This document shows, piece after piece, positions 24,301-36,300 of a stretch of DNA of 64,000 nt. The stretch covers positions 11,674,534 through 11,738,533 of the forward strand of contig CP137675.1 of the NCBI GenBank assembly GCA_037976565.1, given 5' to 3'. The position numbers and the translations under genes are program-made. This DNA comes from Mesocentrotus franciscanus. Lineage: Eukaryota; Echinodermata; Echinoidea; Camarodonta; Strongylocentrotidae. Position 1 is the first letter of the stretch; each line of letters begins with the position of its first letter. Below the pieces are notes generated by a model, which was not told the origin of the DNA, ran no database searches, and saw nothing but the letters and a program-made list of their open reading frames with translations.

Positions 24301-27300
24301 AATAGTGTCTGACAGTGAAGTCTAGCAAGTAAACGGGTTTCCTTGCATAATTTGAATATTAGGACACTGCTAACGTTTAAATTTCACAGATAGGACATAC
24401 ATGACATATTCATAATTCCTGCAAAGTTCTACAGAATTTGATGTTGGCTGCAAAAGGGACATAGTATCTTTAAAGTACAGAGACTACTTGATCTCATAAT
24501 CAATGAAAACCACAAATGCAGATATGCACATATGGGACTAGGATTTGAGGCAGTAGATAAATAAATAGGTATGTCCAAATAAGGAAATGAAGAATTAATA
24601 TTGACATAGTCATCTCTATTTCAGTTTTATGAGGGAAACACTTCCCAACACGGATATAAATTTGAAACAAACTCATATCTTCAGTACAAAGCAGAGCTCA
24701 GCCTTCTTAAATAAATGCACACAACTCTTCATCTCTTAATTTGTGTGCAAAATGCATGCATGACAATGCGCCACTTCTGTCCAAAGATGATAATGCATAA
24801 GTATGTGTACATTTGAAGTGTTCTCCCAGGCATTGACAGAATGCTTGAGGATGAATAGCTCTTCTCAATGTTCACCTTGACATTTCAACGCTCATTTAAT
24901 TTGAGGGGATAGGGGTGAGCCCTAAATGATTTTGTGGGTGATATAAGATGTGTTTACATAACGGATCATATCTCCTAGGGCTAGGTATTGTTCATACATG
25001 TGACGTACAGTCCTACAAGAAGCAATAGGCCCATTTGAACCTAGTGATTTTTTTTTAGTTTAGAATGAAGGAATTTGTTTCCTAAAATAAGGAAGTTCAA
25101 CTTTAAAGATAAAGTTGAGTTCTGGTCATGCGATTGCATTGTGACAGAAACGGTATGGAATCGATCAGAAAAGGTTGATCATGTAGCATATACCGTAAGT
25201 ATTGGTGTGTACTGCAAGGTTCTGGAGTCTTCAAAATGATAAGAAATTTGGCCCAGTCTTGGTAAAGTAACAAGCACTGCACACAGAAAGATGTTTATGG
25301 GACTACACAAACATGTGGCATAAAAATCGGGCCTCGTTTTTAAGCTGTTACATGTCATATTTAGAATATGAAGGCATTTGAAGAGCCATGCTTTTCAGGG
25401 AACATTTTTTCTCTGATCTTCTTCCATACTTGCATAATATCAATGATAAAGCTCACAAATTATTTTTCACCTCTCCCCAGAACTCAACCTTCTCTTTAAA
25501 ACAAAGATATAATAATGAAATGTTCTGTATTGTCTGCCATTGGAATGATGAAGGGTGAACCTTCAGAATTTTGTAGGTGACTTACGATGTGTTTGCATTA
25601 CAGATTATATCTCCTATGGCATTTGTGCATGTTAGATACAGTTATCTATTAAAGAGATCAAATCTGAAGTTTTAGGGTCTTGCTTCAAGAATTGTTTTTT
25701 CTAAGAATGGAATTTATCTTTCAAAGGAAGGTTATTATCTCTTTAAACATGTTGTAGTATTTTTTTTTTCCTGTAAAAAGATAAAGGGTGAATCTAATGA
25801 TTTGTGTAGGTGCCGTACGATGAGTTTGCATAAGAAATTGTATCTCCTAGGGCGCTGGTAAATGTGAGATACAGTCTTCCATGAGACAACATCTGAACTT
25901 CAAGGGTTCTTGCTTCAAACAAAGGCATTGTCACTTTACAAATTAAAATACACCTGTTTTTTCTCCCTGTGGAAAGATGGAGAGTGAACCCAAATGCTTT
26001 TGTGGGTGACATAAGGTGTTTTTTATGACAGATCCTGTATCCTTGGTCATGTTGATACACATGTATGTGTTAGGTTATTGGTGTCAGCCAGCAAGATATA
26101 AAACATCTGCATTTTGAGATTGTAGGAATTCATACAAAAGATTTGGCTTAGTAAGAAAAGAATTTATCTCTCTAAAACACTTAGCTTTCCATTGTTTTAC
26201 AAAGCCTCATTTTAACACGGTTTCAATCACCCACAATTTTGAGCTTGATCGATTCGATGGTGAACTATCATGAAAATTAGATCTGTTTATATGCTGAAAA
26301 CAAGATCAGAAATTTGAATTTTGACTAAAGGGATTCATAACAGTCGAATGTTGTTTTCTTTAGAACTAACCCCTTTCAGATCTTACTATATCTGTATTAT
26401 TTTACCTAATGGAACTTCATTGTTTCAAAGAAGAAGAGCAGAAATTTCTCTGTATTTTGGTTAATGGTGCAACTACAATTTCATCTTTTAAATGTACTGG
26501 GCCCGTCTTATAAAGAGTTGTGATTGATCCAAATTCAGTCTCCTATCTCTCATGTACATAGTTACAATTGAAATCAATCACAAATAAATCACAAATAAGT
26601 TGCGATTGATGTCAATCGCAAATAAGTTGCAACTTATCGCAACTTTTTATAAGACAGGGCCCTGAGGTTTATAAAATACACTATTGTAATTCTGGAGCAG
26701 AAAGTTTCTTTAACAATGTGAGATATACTTCTACCCCTCCATCATTTCATCTCTGTGATCTTCTTTCTCCTTCTTCCTCTTCTGTTTGCAGTAAGTGCCG
26801 TCAGGGTCATCGGCGAGAGCGACATCATGCGAGACTTCCTCAGCACAGAGATAGATGACACAGAGCCAGAGAGGGTAAGTAAGCCAGGACCGATCCCACA
26901 GGACCGGTTCCACTACCTTGAAATTATACTGTCGCAGATGATTGCATTCCTAGTCACTTTGTGTTCTCAATGATGATGGCTGAGGTATTAAAGGGTCACA
27001 TAAATGTTCACTAAAGTACATTCGTCTACTCAGTTTGGCTCTTTGGCTTCATGAATAGTGAACAATACATTATTTACGTTGTGCATGTAGATGTGAATAT
27101 GATTGTGGTTATTTAATAGATTGCATTTTTTGTTATTATGATATTTGGAGACTTATCATTTATTGCTGATACAAATGAAACATTGCTCTTGGATGTGAAT
27201 AGATCCATGTTGCTACAAGTCGTAAAGGCCTGGGACCCGTTTCACAAAGCCTTTTTTAATGACGAATGACAAAAATCTGCTGACAAATCTGCTGGCAACC

Positions 27301-30300
27301 AATCAGAAGCAAGGATTTCACTAGCTTAACAAAAACTGTCATTTGTCACTGATGACAAGTTTTGTGAAATGGGGCCTTGGTGACACTTAACAACTGAATT
27401 ATTCATACCCCTTGTAAATTTGACATTTTTGCGGGCGTACATATAACTCAAGAATGAAAGGTGGACTGGTTGAATTTGGGCCTTTGTTCAATACTTCAAT
27501 AAGCTTCAATATGTCACATTCTCAAGAAACGTATATCGGTGACAAATCAATTTTTCACAAACTTAGAAAATCACAAAACTTGGAAAGAGTATGAATAACT
27601 CAGTTGTTAACTGTATAAAACAACCTTGGAAGTACCTGTGAGATGACATCCTTTTTATTCACTTGGTATAGCAAAATAAAGTCATGGGAATAGAACTGGG
27701 ATATACTTGCACTTTGCCATTTACTGGTTAGGGTTAACCTGATTCAGCCCGAAAGACGTAAGTGAAATTCTACTGTCGTTTAATTAACCTTTCACAGATC
27801 ATTCCTTTTCCATTAACTCTTCATTTTCATTGATTTGTGCTCAGTCATTTAAAGGGCTCAATTTACTGAGATCTAAGAACATCAAATATGCACTGAAGTA
27901 AGTTAGAACCTCACCTAAAGGACTCAATTAACCTATGTTTGAAATTAACCTTCCACAGGAGATATCTTTTCCATTTACTGAATATTTCAAAGACTTAAGC
28001 TTATTAATTAAAGGTTTGGTCCTTGCATTATACCCAAGTCTACTTTAAGAACGTCAAATATTCTCTAAAGTAAGTTAGAACCTTGCCTAAAGGACTAATT
28101 AACCTATCTTTGGAATTAACCTTTCACAGGCGATTTAATTTCCATTTAATGTATAATTTTAATGACTTGAGTCTATTAATTAAAGGTATGATCCTTGCAC
28201 TATACCCAAGTCTGATTTAAGAACCTTGCATATTCAATGTAGTAAAGTTGGAATGACTCCTTAAGGACTAGTTCTCTTATCATTGAAATTAACCTTTCAC
28301 AGACGATTTCATTTCCAGTTACTGTGCATTTCTAATGTCTCTGGAACAGTCATTAAGAATGATCATTTACTGTAGTCTGATTCTAACACAGTTTATGTCA
28401 AGTATTCCCTGCAGAATTCATCATATCTTAATAAAGAAAAATGGGCTAATCCAATCCAATCCAATCCAATCCAATCCAAAAGGTGTTTGATATAGTGCTT
28501 TTTCCTTGAAGTTACAAAATTGTTACACGTGTTTGGGCCACATGAACAATAACATATCACTTCAAAAGTCTGAAGGGCACTAACTGTTTTAACCCTTTAG
28601 CAACTAAACCGCCCGAAACCGCCCCTCCTTTTACTCACTGAACCGCCCGTCCTTTTTCGTCTGTTTTCAACGCACTATAGTATCCGTTCTAGGGTCTACC
28701 ATGATAATGTTATATGTACGTAATCCTTAGGATGTCTACAGTAGGATTCTGCAGAGAAAAATAGCGCATGTTTCATATTGTTCAGAACAATGTCAAATTG
28801 AGAACAATGTCAAAATGAGAGCAATATTGCAACATCTTCCAGTGAGTAATAGGCCATTTTTACAAAATGTCTAGTTGCTAATGGGTTAAGGAAGTTAATG
28901 GCCTAGTTCTTAACAGAGATAATTTACTTCATGAGCAATGTACATAGATGAATACAGCAGAAGTATTTTTTGATGCAATAAAGCATTTTATTTTAACCAA
29001 AGCTCCTAATTCTCCTCACTAAATTCTAGTCGGCAACACATATGCTTCTGGGGCTGATAATGATGTTTTTGTTCCCTTTGAAAAAATAGAGTAATGGCTG
29101 TTTTGGGTATCATTCTTGCTTCTAGACTGTAAACATCCAACATTCAGCTCTATTTCCCATCTCACAGTCATCACTGACTAAAAATCAGCAACAATTTCTG
29201 CTCTATAGATACGCTATTAATGATATTTAGGAGTCCTAATGAGATAGTCATGGGTATTAATTTCTTCGGAGCCTGCTAAAGTCTGAAAAGTGGATTGAAT
29301 TTGCGAGTGGTGGATGGGGCTTTTTTTGCGAGACGTGCCAGTAGTCATTTGAGACCTATATTTCGTGGTCTCTTTCTCTCAGCGACGATTCCATTATGAT
29401 GCGTATTGTAATGCAGCCTGTCTCTAATGGGAGCTTTGCACGGCGTGAGGTATGTCGAATGGTAATTTGGGGTATCAAATATCACAGAGTACTCTCCCCT
29501 TTTCAGGCGTTGAAAAATACCTAGTCTGAAAACTGGATAATGTACAAAGATGAAAAGGGTGAAGTGTGAAATACGGCCTTGGAAATATCACATAGCATGA
29601 GGATATAGAATTATAGTAATTCACTTTTATTTCTAAAAGACTGGAAAGATACAAGAGTTTATAAGAAATGATAAAGAAAAAGGGGAAAAATATTTGGGAA
29701 ACTGAAGAGTCAATTTATAATTGATTTCACAAAATATTGATCTTGTGTAGATATGAAAACAGGGCCCCCTCCTATAAAGAGTTGTTAATATTCGCAACTT
29801 CCTTGCGATTGATATCAATCACAAATATGTACATAAGAGATAGGAGACTGTATTAAAACGTGGGATAGATTGGAGGACTGATTGGTGTGTGTGTGTGTAT
29901 TGGGTTTTTACAGACGTGTATCAATCAGATATGATTATTTACGTCTGGGGACCGACCTTTAACGTCACCATCCGAAAGACGTGACTCAGTTTCGAACCTG
30001 CGTCCTCGGCTGAATCAGTTTGTAACTTCCACTGTTAGCTGGATTACAGGCGCACGCCACAACGCCTAGTTGGATCAATCGCAACTCTTTATAAGACGGG
30101 GCCCAGAATGTGCAAATATTTCCTTCATTTTACTCTCATGTAGAAGTGGATTAATGTCTGTAGATTACTTCCTGTGAGCTCACATTTTTCTTCATCAATT
30201 GACTACAGAAATTAATTTAGAATTTTATTTTATCCCAGAATTCCAGATTAAACCAGAAAAAAAATGCTGTCATTAGGTAGGAAGTATGCACGCTGATTAT

Positions 30301-33300
30301 TAGTGTAACATTAAGGCTCAAATGCATGACAGTGCTATACAAAGTATTGGCATCAGAAATAGAAAAAGACTCTAATGCCCACTGTTTCCACCAAGACAAA
30401 GCGCAATCCCTAGGAATATCACAGTCAAAAGAAACTGGTTTCCTAAACCATACTTGGAATTTGATATTTTAATGGTTTTCTGTCTGGTAAACAAGGTTTT
30501 GTATGCGTTGCATAGAAATGTTTTTACATTGGTCAAGATATTTTTAGAGTGTAATATTCAAACTGTTCTCTTATAAATCCACAAAACAGTAATTTCTATA
30601 CTGGTCAACCAACCAATGTTTTTCATGATGTAAGATTGCACTGTATTGTTATTTACACACCTCCCCCCCCCCCTCTTCCTACAAAAAAACAACAACAGAA
30701 ATAACCTGGGAGTCGGCCTAAAATATGCAAGTCAATCAAAAGTGTTATGTACATCACAATTTAAAATGATAACAATTTGAAAAACTTGTACGAAAGGTGT
30801 ACCTTGTAGATTCTTACAGCCATTTCAGGCTACATGCTAAACAGCTTAAAAGCAACTAAAGAATACATATTGATACCAATGTAACTTTTGATAATTAAGT
30901 TAACAATAGTCTGTCTTTAAATAAATTTTGAGATGTAGTAGCAGAATGCATAGAATACAATTGTATAAATGATTCAACCGCTAGATGTTATGCATCGACA
31001 GAACATTGCCATGGTTATATGAAGAGGCCAGTTAATGATTCCAGCAAAGCATTATGGAAATAGGAAGAGACCTTGATGATCACGGAAGTTTACCCACTTG
31101 AGTCGGTATAACACGCATTTCCTTTGACTTCAGCCTGAGTTATCTTTAGGCTTATTCATTAGGTTTTTTTTTTAAATCAGCATTGTTTCTTTTATGTATA
31201 CAAAATTCAACCGCTTCCTTTATCGGCTGAACATGGTCGTGATTATACCAATAGGCTGGTTAATGATCCGAGCAAAACAATATGCAATTCTGAATGAGAT
31301 GCATGCCAAGGGGTGAATACACTTCAGTACTTTGATGCAATCAAGACCAGGGTATAAATAGAAGATTTATAGTCTCTTATCAGGGAGAGAGAGATAGAGG
31401 GAGCCAGGAGTTATTTTGTGGGCTCATCTTCCATGACTTAGGGAGGATTTGGGATGAGTTATGTGATGTAATTACAGAGAGAAAGAGAGAGAGAAGGGAT
31501 AGATGGGATGGGAGAGATAGAAGGTAAGAGATGGGATGGGAGAGAGAAAGATGAGAGAGAGAGAAAGAAAGAGGAGAAGACGGAGAGGGGCGAGGAGGGA
31601 AAAGAAAGGAAGAGGAAGGGAGAGAGAGAGAGAGAGAGAGAGAGAGGTTAACGGGTTTGAGAGGGAGAAAGAGGAATTGAAAAGGAAAAGAAGAGAGAAG
31701 GCAATATGGAGATGAGGGGGAGAGAGAGAGGGAGAGAGAGATTTTGAAATGGGAGGAAGACAATTTGGGTTGTGGAGAGATGATGGAGAGAAATAGGACA
31801 TAGAAGTAAAGAAGGAGGAATATGGAGAGGAGATGGAGAGAGAGAGAGAGAGGGAGAGAGATGGTGCAGGTAGCAAAATACATCTTTGTGACCTAAAATG
31901 TTTACTTAAAAAAAAATATTTAAAAAACATTACTTATAAAAACACCCAGAAACTTCACCTTTTTGGTGTTAATTTTGAAAAGGTTACTTGCATTTTGCCT
32001 TCCATGTGCATTATTTCATTTCAGAGTATCAAGAACTGACCTGAGCTATATTACAATTATTGTGATGGTTGCAATGACTTTTCTTATCTGAGTGCACCTC
32101 TACGAGTCTCTACCTAATATCTTTGGACCCCATATTGATTCTTATGAATTGGATTTCAGGCAGCTTTGCAATGCTTTCTTGAATGATGATGATGATATTG
32201 TCTGCTGAATGGTAGAAGGACATTAACTGTATGTAAAAGTACATGAGTGAATGGCCTTTTGTCTCTCAGGAGAGGATATGATGTGATATACAGTGCGTCC
32301 CAAAAAAAACTATACACTTTTGAAATGGCTGCCGAATAAAAAAATATATGATTCTGGGGGAAGAGTTTAATATGTATGGAAAGCTCATAAACTCAACTTT
32401 CATATGACACCAAAAGTCCGAAAATAATTCATGCTTGGGTGAGCACTGCTCACTTTTGTAAAGGGTATGAAAATTAGGTTGCGCAGGAATTAGCCTTCCA
32501 ATTTGTGAGAGGTAAATCCTTTGGAGCTAAAAAATTGAGGGTGATATGATTCATTCATGATTTGCTGAGTGAATTTCATGGTTAATTAAACCAAACTTGT
32601 ATGCATGAGTGAACAGGAATTGCATTGTTTATTGTAGCATTGTAACTTTCCCTAGCTGGTAAACTCAGTGGTGAGTTCATGGGAGTCAGGATGGAGTGAT
32701 GGTACATGTTGTAATTTCCATATTACAAACTGTTATTTTTTACATCTATGACTTTGAATAAAAGCCTTCACCCCACATTTCAGCTATTGTAAGATTAGTT
32801 GAACATCTCATTGATTTACTTAATAACCAGATGGGGATTATGTAAATTGATTATTCAAATATGGTTTGTTGAAAAAAGGAATGTCACAGATGTTGGCTAC
32901 TTATTATTCAGGTAAATGGGTAACCCTATGTAAAAATAACAGTTTGTAACATGGAAATTACAACATGTACCATCACTCCATCTTGACTCCCATGAACACA
33001 CCACCGAGTCTACCAGGGAAAGTTACAATGCTACAATAAACAATGCAATTCCTGTTCACTCATGCATAAAAGTTTGGTTTAATTAACCATGAAATTCATT
33101 CAGCAAATCATTAATGTATCATATCACCCTCAATGGTGTAAGCTCCAAAGGAGTTACCTCTCACAAATTGGAAGGCTGATTCCTGCGCAACCTAATTTTC
33201 ATACCCTTTACAAAAGTGAGCAGTGCTCACCCAGGCATGAATTATTTTCAGACTTTTTGGTGTCATATGAAAGTTGAGTTTATGAGCTTTCCATACATAT

Positions 33301-36300
33301 AAAACTTTCCCCCCAGAATTATATATTTTTTTATTCGGCAGCCATTTCAAAAGTGTATAGTTTTTTTGGGGACGCACTGTATAGCCTTCTTGTTTGGGGC
33401 GTATATCTGCAAAGCAATGGCATGCACTCATGTCAAAGGTCAGGTCAACCTTTCATCTGCAAAGCAATGGCACTTAGGTCATAGTTCAGGTCAAACCTTT
33501 ATCTGCAAAGCAATGGCACTCGGTCAAGTTCAGGTCAAACCTTCATCTGCAAAGCAATGGCATGAAGGTCAAAGTTCAGGTCAACCCTTCATCTGCAAAG
33601 CAATGTCACACAAGGTGTTGTTCACCATTATACTTCTTTATGCTACTAGTTGCATCATGCTTTCAGAAATCATTTTAAAAAGAATCCCCCCCCCCATACC
33701 ATGTAGCTCTTTTACTTCACCTGGGTTGAGAATGGCTAATGTGGATTAATGTAATCCCAACAGACATTAGTTCTATGCCGAAGATTTGAACCTTCATCCT
33801 TTGCACCTTCATCCTTTGCACCTCTTAATTCAAGTGAACAAACCATCGACTTATAATGCCTACGGATATGACAGTACTGGGGTACTAGTATTAAAAAGTT
33901 CCAGTTGAGAATATATTTTTATGATTTTTTTTTTTGTGTGTGTGCAAAGAAAACGACTGATAATTTGCCATCCACTACATCTACATTGTATTCTTAATGT
34001 TCGTGGTGTACTGAATAGTAATGACTGCTGATAATGTATTTGTTTCTACTTCTGATTCTACTTTTATATCTGGTAATTCTACGTTTACATCTACTAATTC
34101 TACGTCTACATCTACTAATTGGACTTCTAATCATTCTTCATTCTGCTTCTACTAATTTTACTTCTACACATTTTCTTTCTACTAATTCTACATCCATTTA
34201 TTCTATTTCTACTAATTCCATTTCTACCCCTACTGTTTCTACTAATTTAACTAACTTTACTTCTAATACTTTTTGAAAGACTGAAAATGTGAGATAAAAT
34301 GTAGTGTTAGAGAGGGAGAGAGACAGAAATGGGGCATGAACAGTTACTGTAAAGTATAACACAATTTCAAGCAAAACAAGGATACATATATCTCACCGCA
34401 TCATATGAAAAAATGATATGAATGTTTGGAGGTGGTCTCAATATCATTCTACAGATGAAAACTGAAACCATCATCTAACCTTGCGAACTGCCCAAGAGCA
34501 CACATCCAGCCCACATCTAATTTGAAACAAAATTGGCATTTCATATCTAAAAAGCGAATAGGCAGAAACCAGAAGAAATAACGCCCACAATTGACAGAGT
34601 TTCAAATTTGCAGCGACCGTGTCTTGTTACACTTCAGTTTCATGCTTGTTTACTCAGAGAATATTGGAGTTTTTCAAGAAGGCCCCTAGCCTGCCATATA
34701 TGACTTCCATATTGTTTATAATACGCAGGATGGTTTGGCTCATAAATGTAGCTTTCAAATGTAAGATTGGCGACGGAGGCATTGGTGTCCCAGTTATGTC
34801 ATCAGGGGAATACCCCTTCGGGCAATGTGGAGGGGAGCAAACGGGGGAAACAATCTGACAGTGACATTGTTTATTAGAGCGGTTTAAAACCAAGCTCTAT
34901 CTAATATTATTCATATTATATTGATATAGTGATAGTAGCATGTCAGTGCCTTGGCTTTCAGGGAAGCAACACAGAAAAGCTAATGGCCCTCATGTGTGTC
35001 AACAATGAAATCATATTTTGTTTATTCAGGCTCACTTATCTAGGGTGGCCCCATCAGTGGTTAGAACAATGTTTGAAGAGAGAGTCCTTCACAAACAGTA
35101 ATATTGCATCATACAAAAGTTATGAAGTATTAGGTTTACAAAGCATATTCAAGAAAGACATCATATATAAATGTAACAAGACAATCAATAGATACTTGAT
35201 GATATACAGTGTGAGTCAAAAAAAAGTTTCACCTAGAAAATTGCTAATTGTTTTATAAATCATCTATGAACAGTAAATTATTATACATCCTATGAAAGAG
35301 TGTTTTATCCCGAATCATTTAGTATCATTTTTGTGTGGTATGTGTTCACGCTTGGATGAACAGGAGGCATTGTTTGCGAGAGTGCAAAAATCGACTTGCG
35401 CCAAAGTTGCTTATGTGATGTTTGAATAAAACAATTTGGATTTGGATATTAATTCGGTCATTGCAGATCCAAATAACATCCCTAACAAAAGTAATTATGC
35501 CACACATATCAAATATTGAATATCAAGTATCAACGAACATTGGTGCGCGTGTGTGTGACTTTGCTTCTGCAAAAAGCATATGTAATGCATCTCATTTGAT
35601 ACATTTCAATTCATTCTCTCACTTTAATCCCAACATATCACATACTGTAGGCATCACTTTGGCGCAAGTCGATTTTTGCACTCTCGCAAACAATGCCTCC
35701 TGTTCATCTAAGTGTGAACACATACCACACAAAAATTATACTAAATGATTTGGGGTAAAACGCTCTTTCATAAGATGTAGGCCTATAATAATTTACTGTT
35801 CATCGATGATTTTTAAAATAATTAGCAATTTTCTAGGTGTAAACTTTTTTTTGACTCACACGGTATAGAAACTTGAGATTAGATGGATAATACTTTAATA
35901 GTACTAATCAAAACTACGCTAATCTATTCTATATAGTTCAATTAATCTGTACTTCCAATTAATCAAACAGAGCATAGATGGATATTTTTGCTTTAATGTG
36001 AAATCTTTCAATTCATATCAAAGTCTTATATGAAACTTCAGTATCAGAATTTTCCAGTTCACACATATACATACTGGTTTGATTGTAAATGTATCATGAA
36101 ATTTAATCTTATTGGCCCGAGCTTTTGTTGAGTTAGGGAGCAAGGATGGCATTACTTATTTTTCCAAAGTGGAAGGGGGAAAATTAACAACAGACATACA
36201 AAAAGAGTTGTCCTACTTCAAATTGAACTTCTTTAATTAACTATTAAAACAATCGGTGTAATGGACGAGCAAGTTTCAAAGGGTGCTGATAGGATTAATT

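Larger units (their letters stand above)
20730..26060. repeat. Diverged long repeat array
   Basis: One repeat carries 'cttcagtagatagcagagc', 'cacaaaactcttcatc', 'gtgttctcccag' and 'aatagcacttctaaatgtt'. It appears around 20735/21180-21290, 22360-22560, 23690-23890 and 24650-24910. A second repeat carries 'tttgtgggtgacataagatg' and 'tatctcctagggc', and appears near 24920, 25560, 25790 and 25985. Two TTAA MITEs (23938, 25102) and the 21.3-kb element interrupt it. Confidence 0.7.
14035..26791 (+). other. Large SNX27 intron (within PX)
   Basis: 12.8 kb. From 14035 to 16180 nothing is recognised beyond AT-rich sequence. Diverged tandem repeats follow (about 16200-17700), then a LINE relic (18130-18536), several small hairpins (19011-19720), a MITE (19279-19478), a 12-bp-type minisatellite (20828-21115), a possible element (21310-22045), a repeat array (20730-26060) interrupted by two TTAA MITEs, and a MITE at 26499-26662. 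It ends with acceptor 'cctcttctgtttgcag'. Confidence 0.85.

Noticed and set aside
31380..31930. Ser/Leu/Pro-rich minus-strand frames of 150-170 codons
   Set aside because: They follow the GA-rich simple sequence and change frame freely with no domain.
33400..33606. CRISPR-like regular repeats
   Set aside because: Short direct repeats with similar, not unique, spacers in an animal intron. It is a minisatellite.
34034..34276. Leu/Ile then Ser/Thr-rich open frame of 80 codons
   Set aside because: Encoded by the TTCTACTAA minisatellite.
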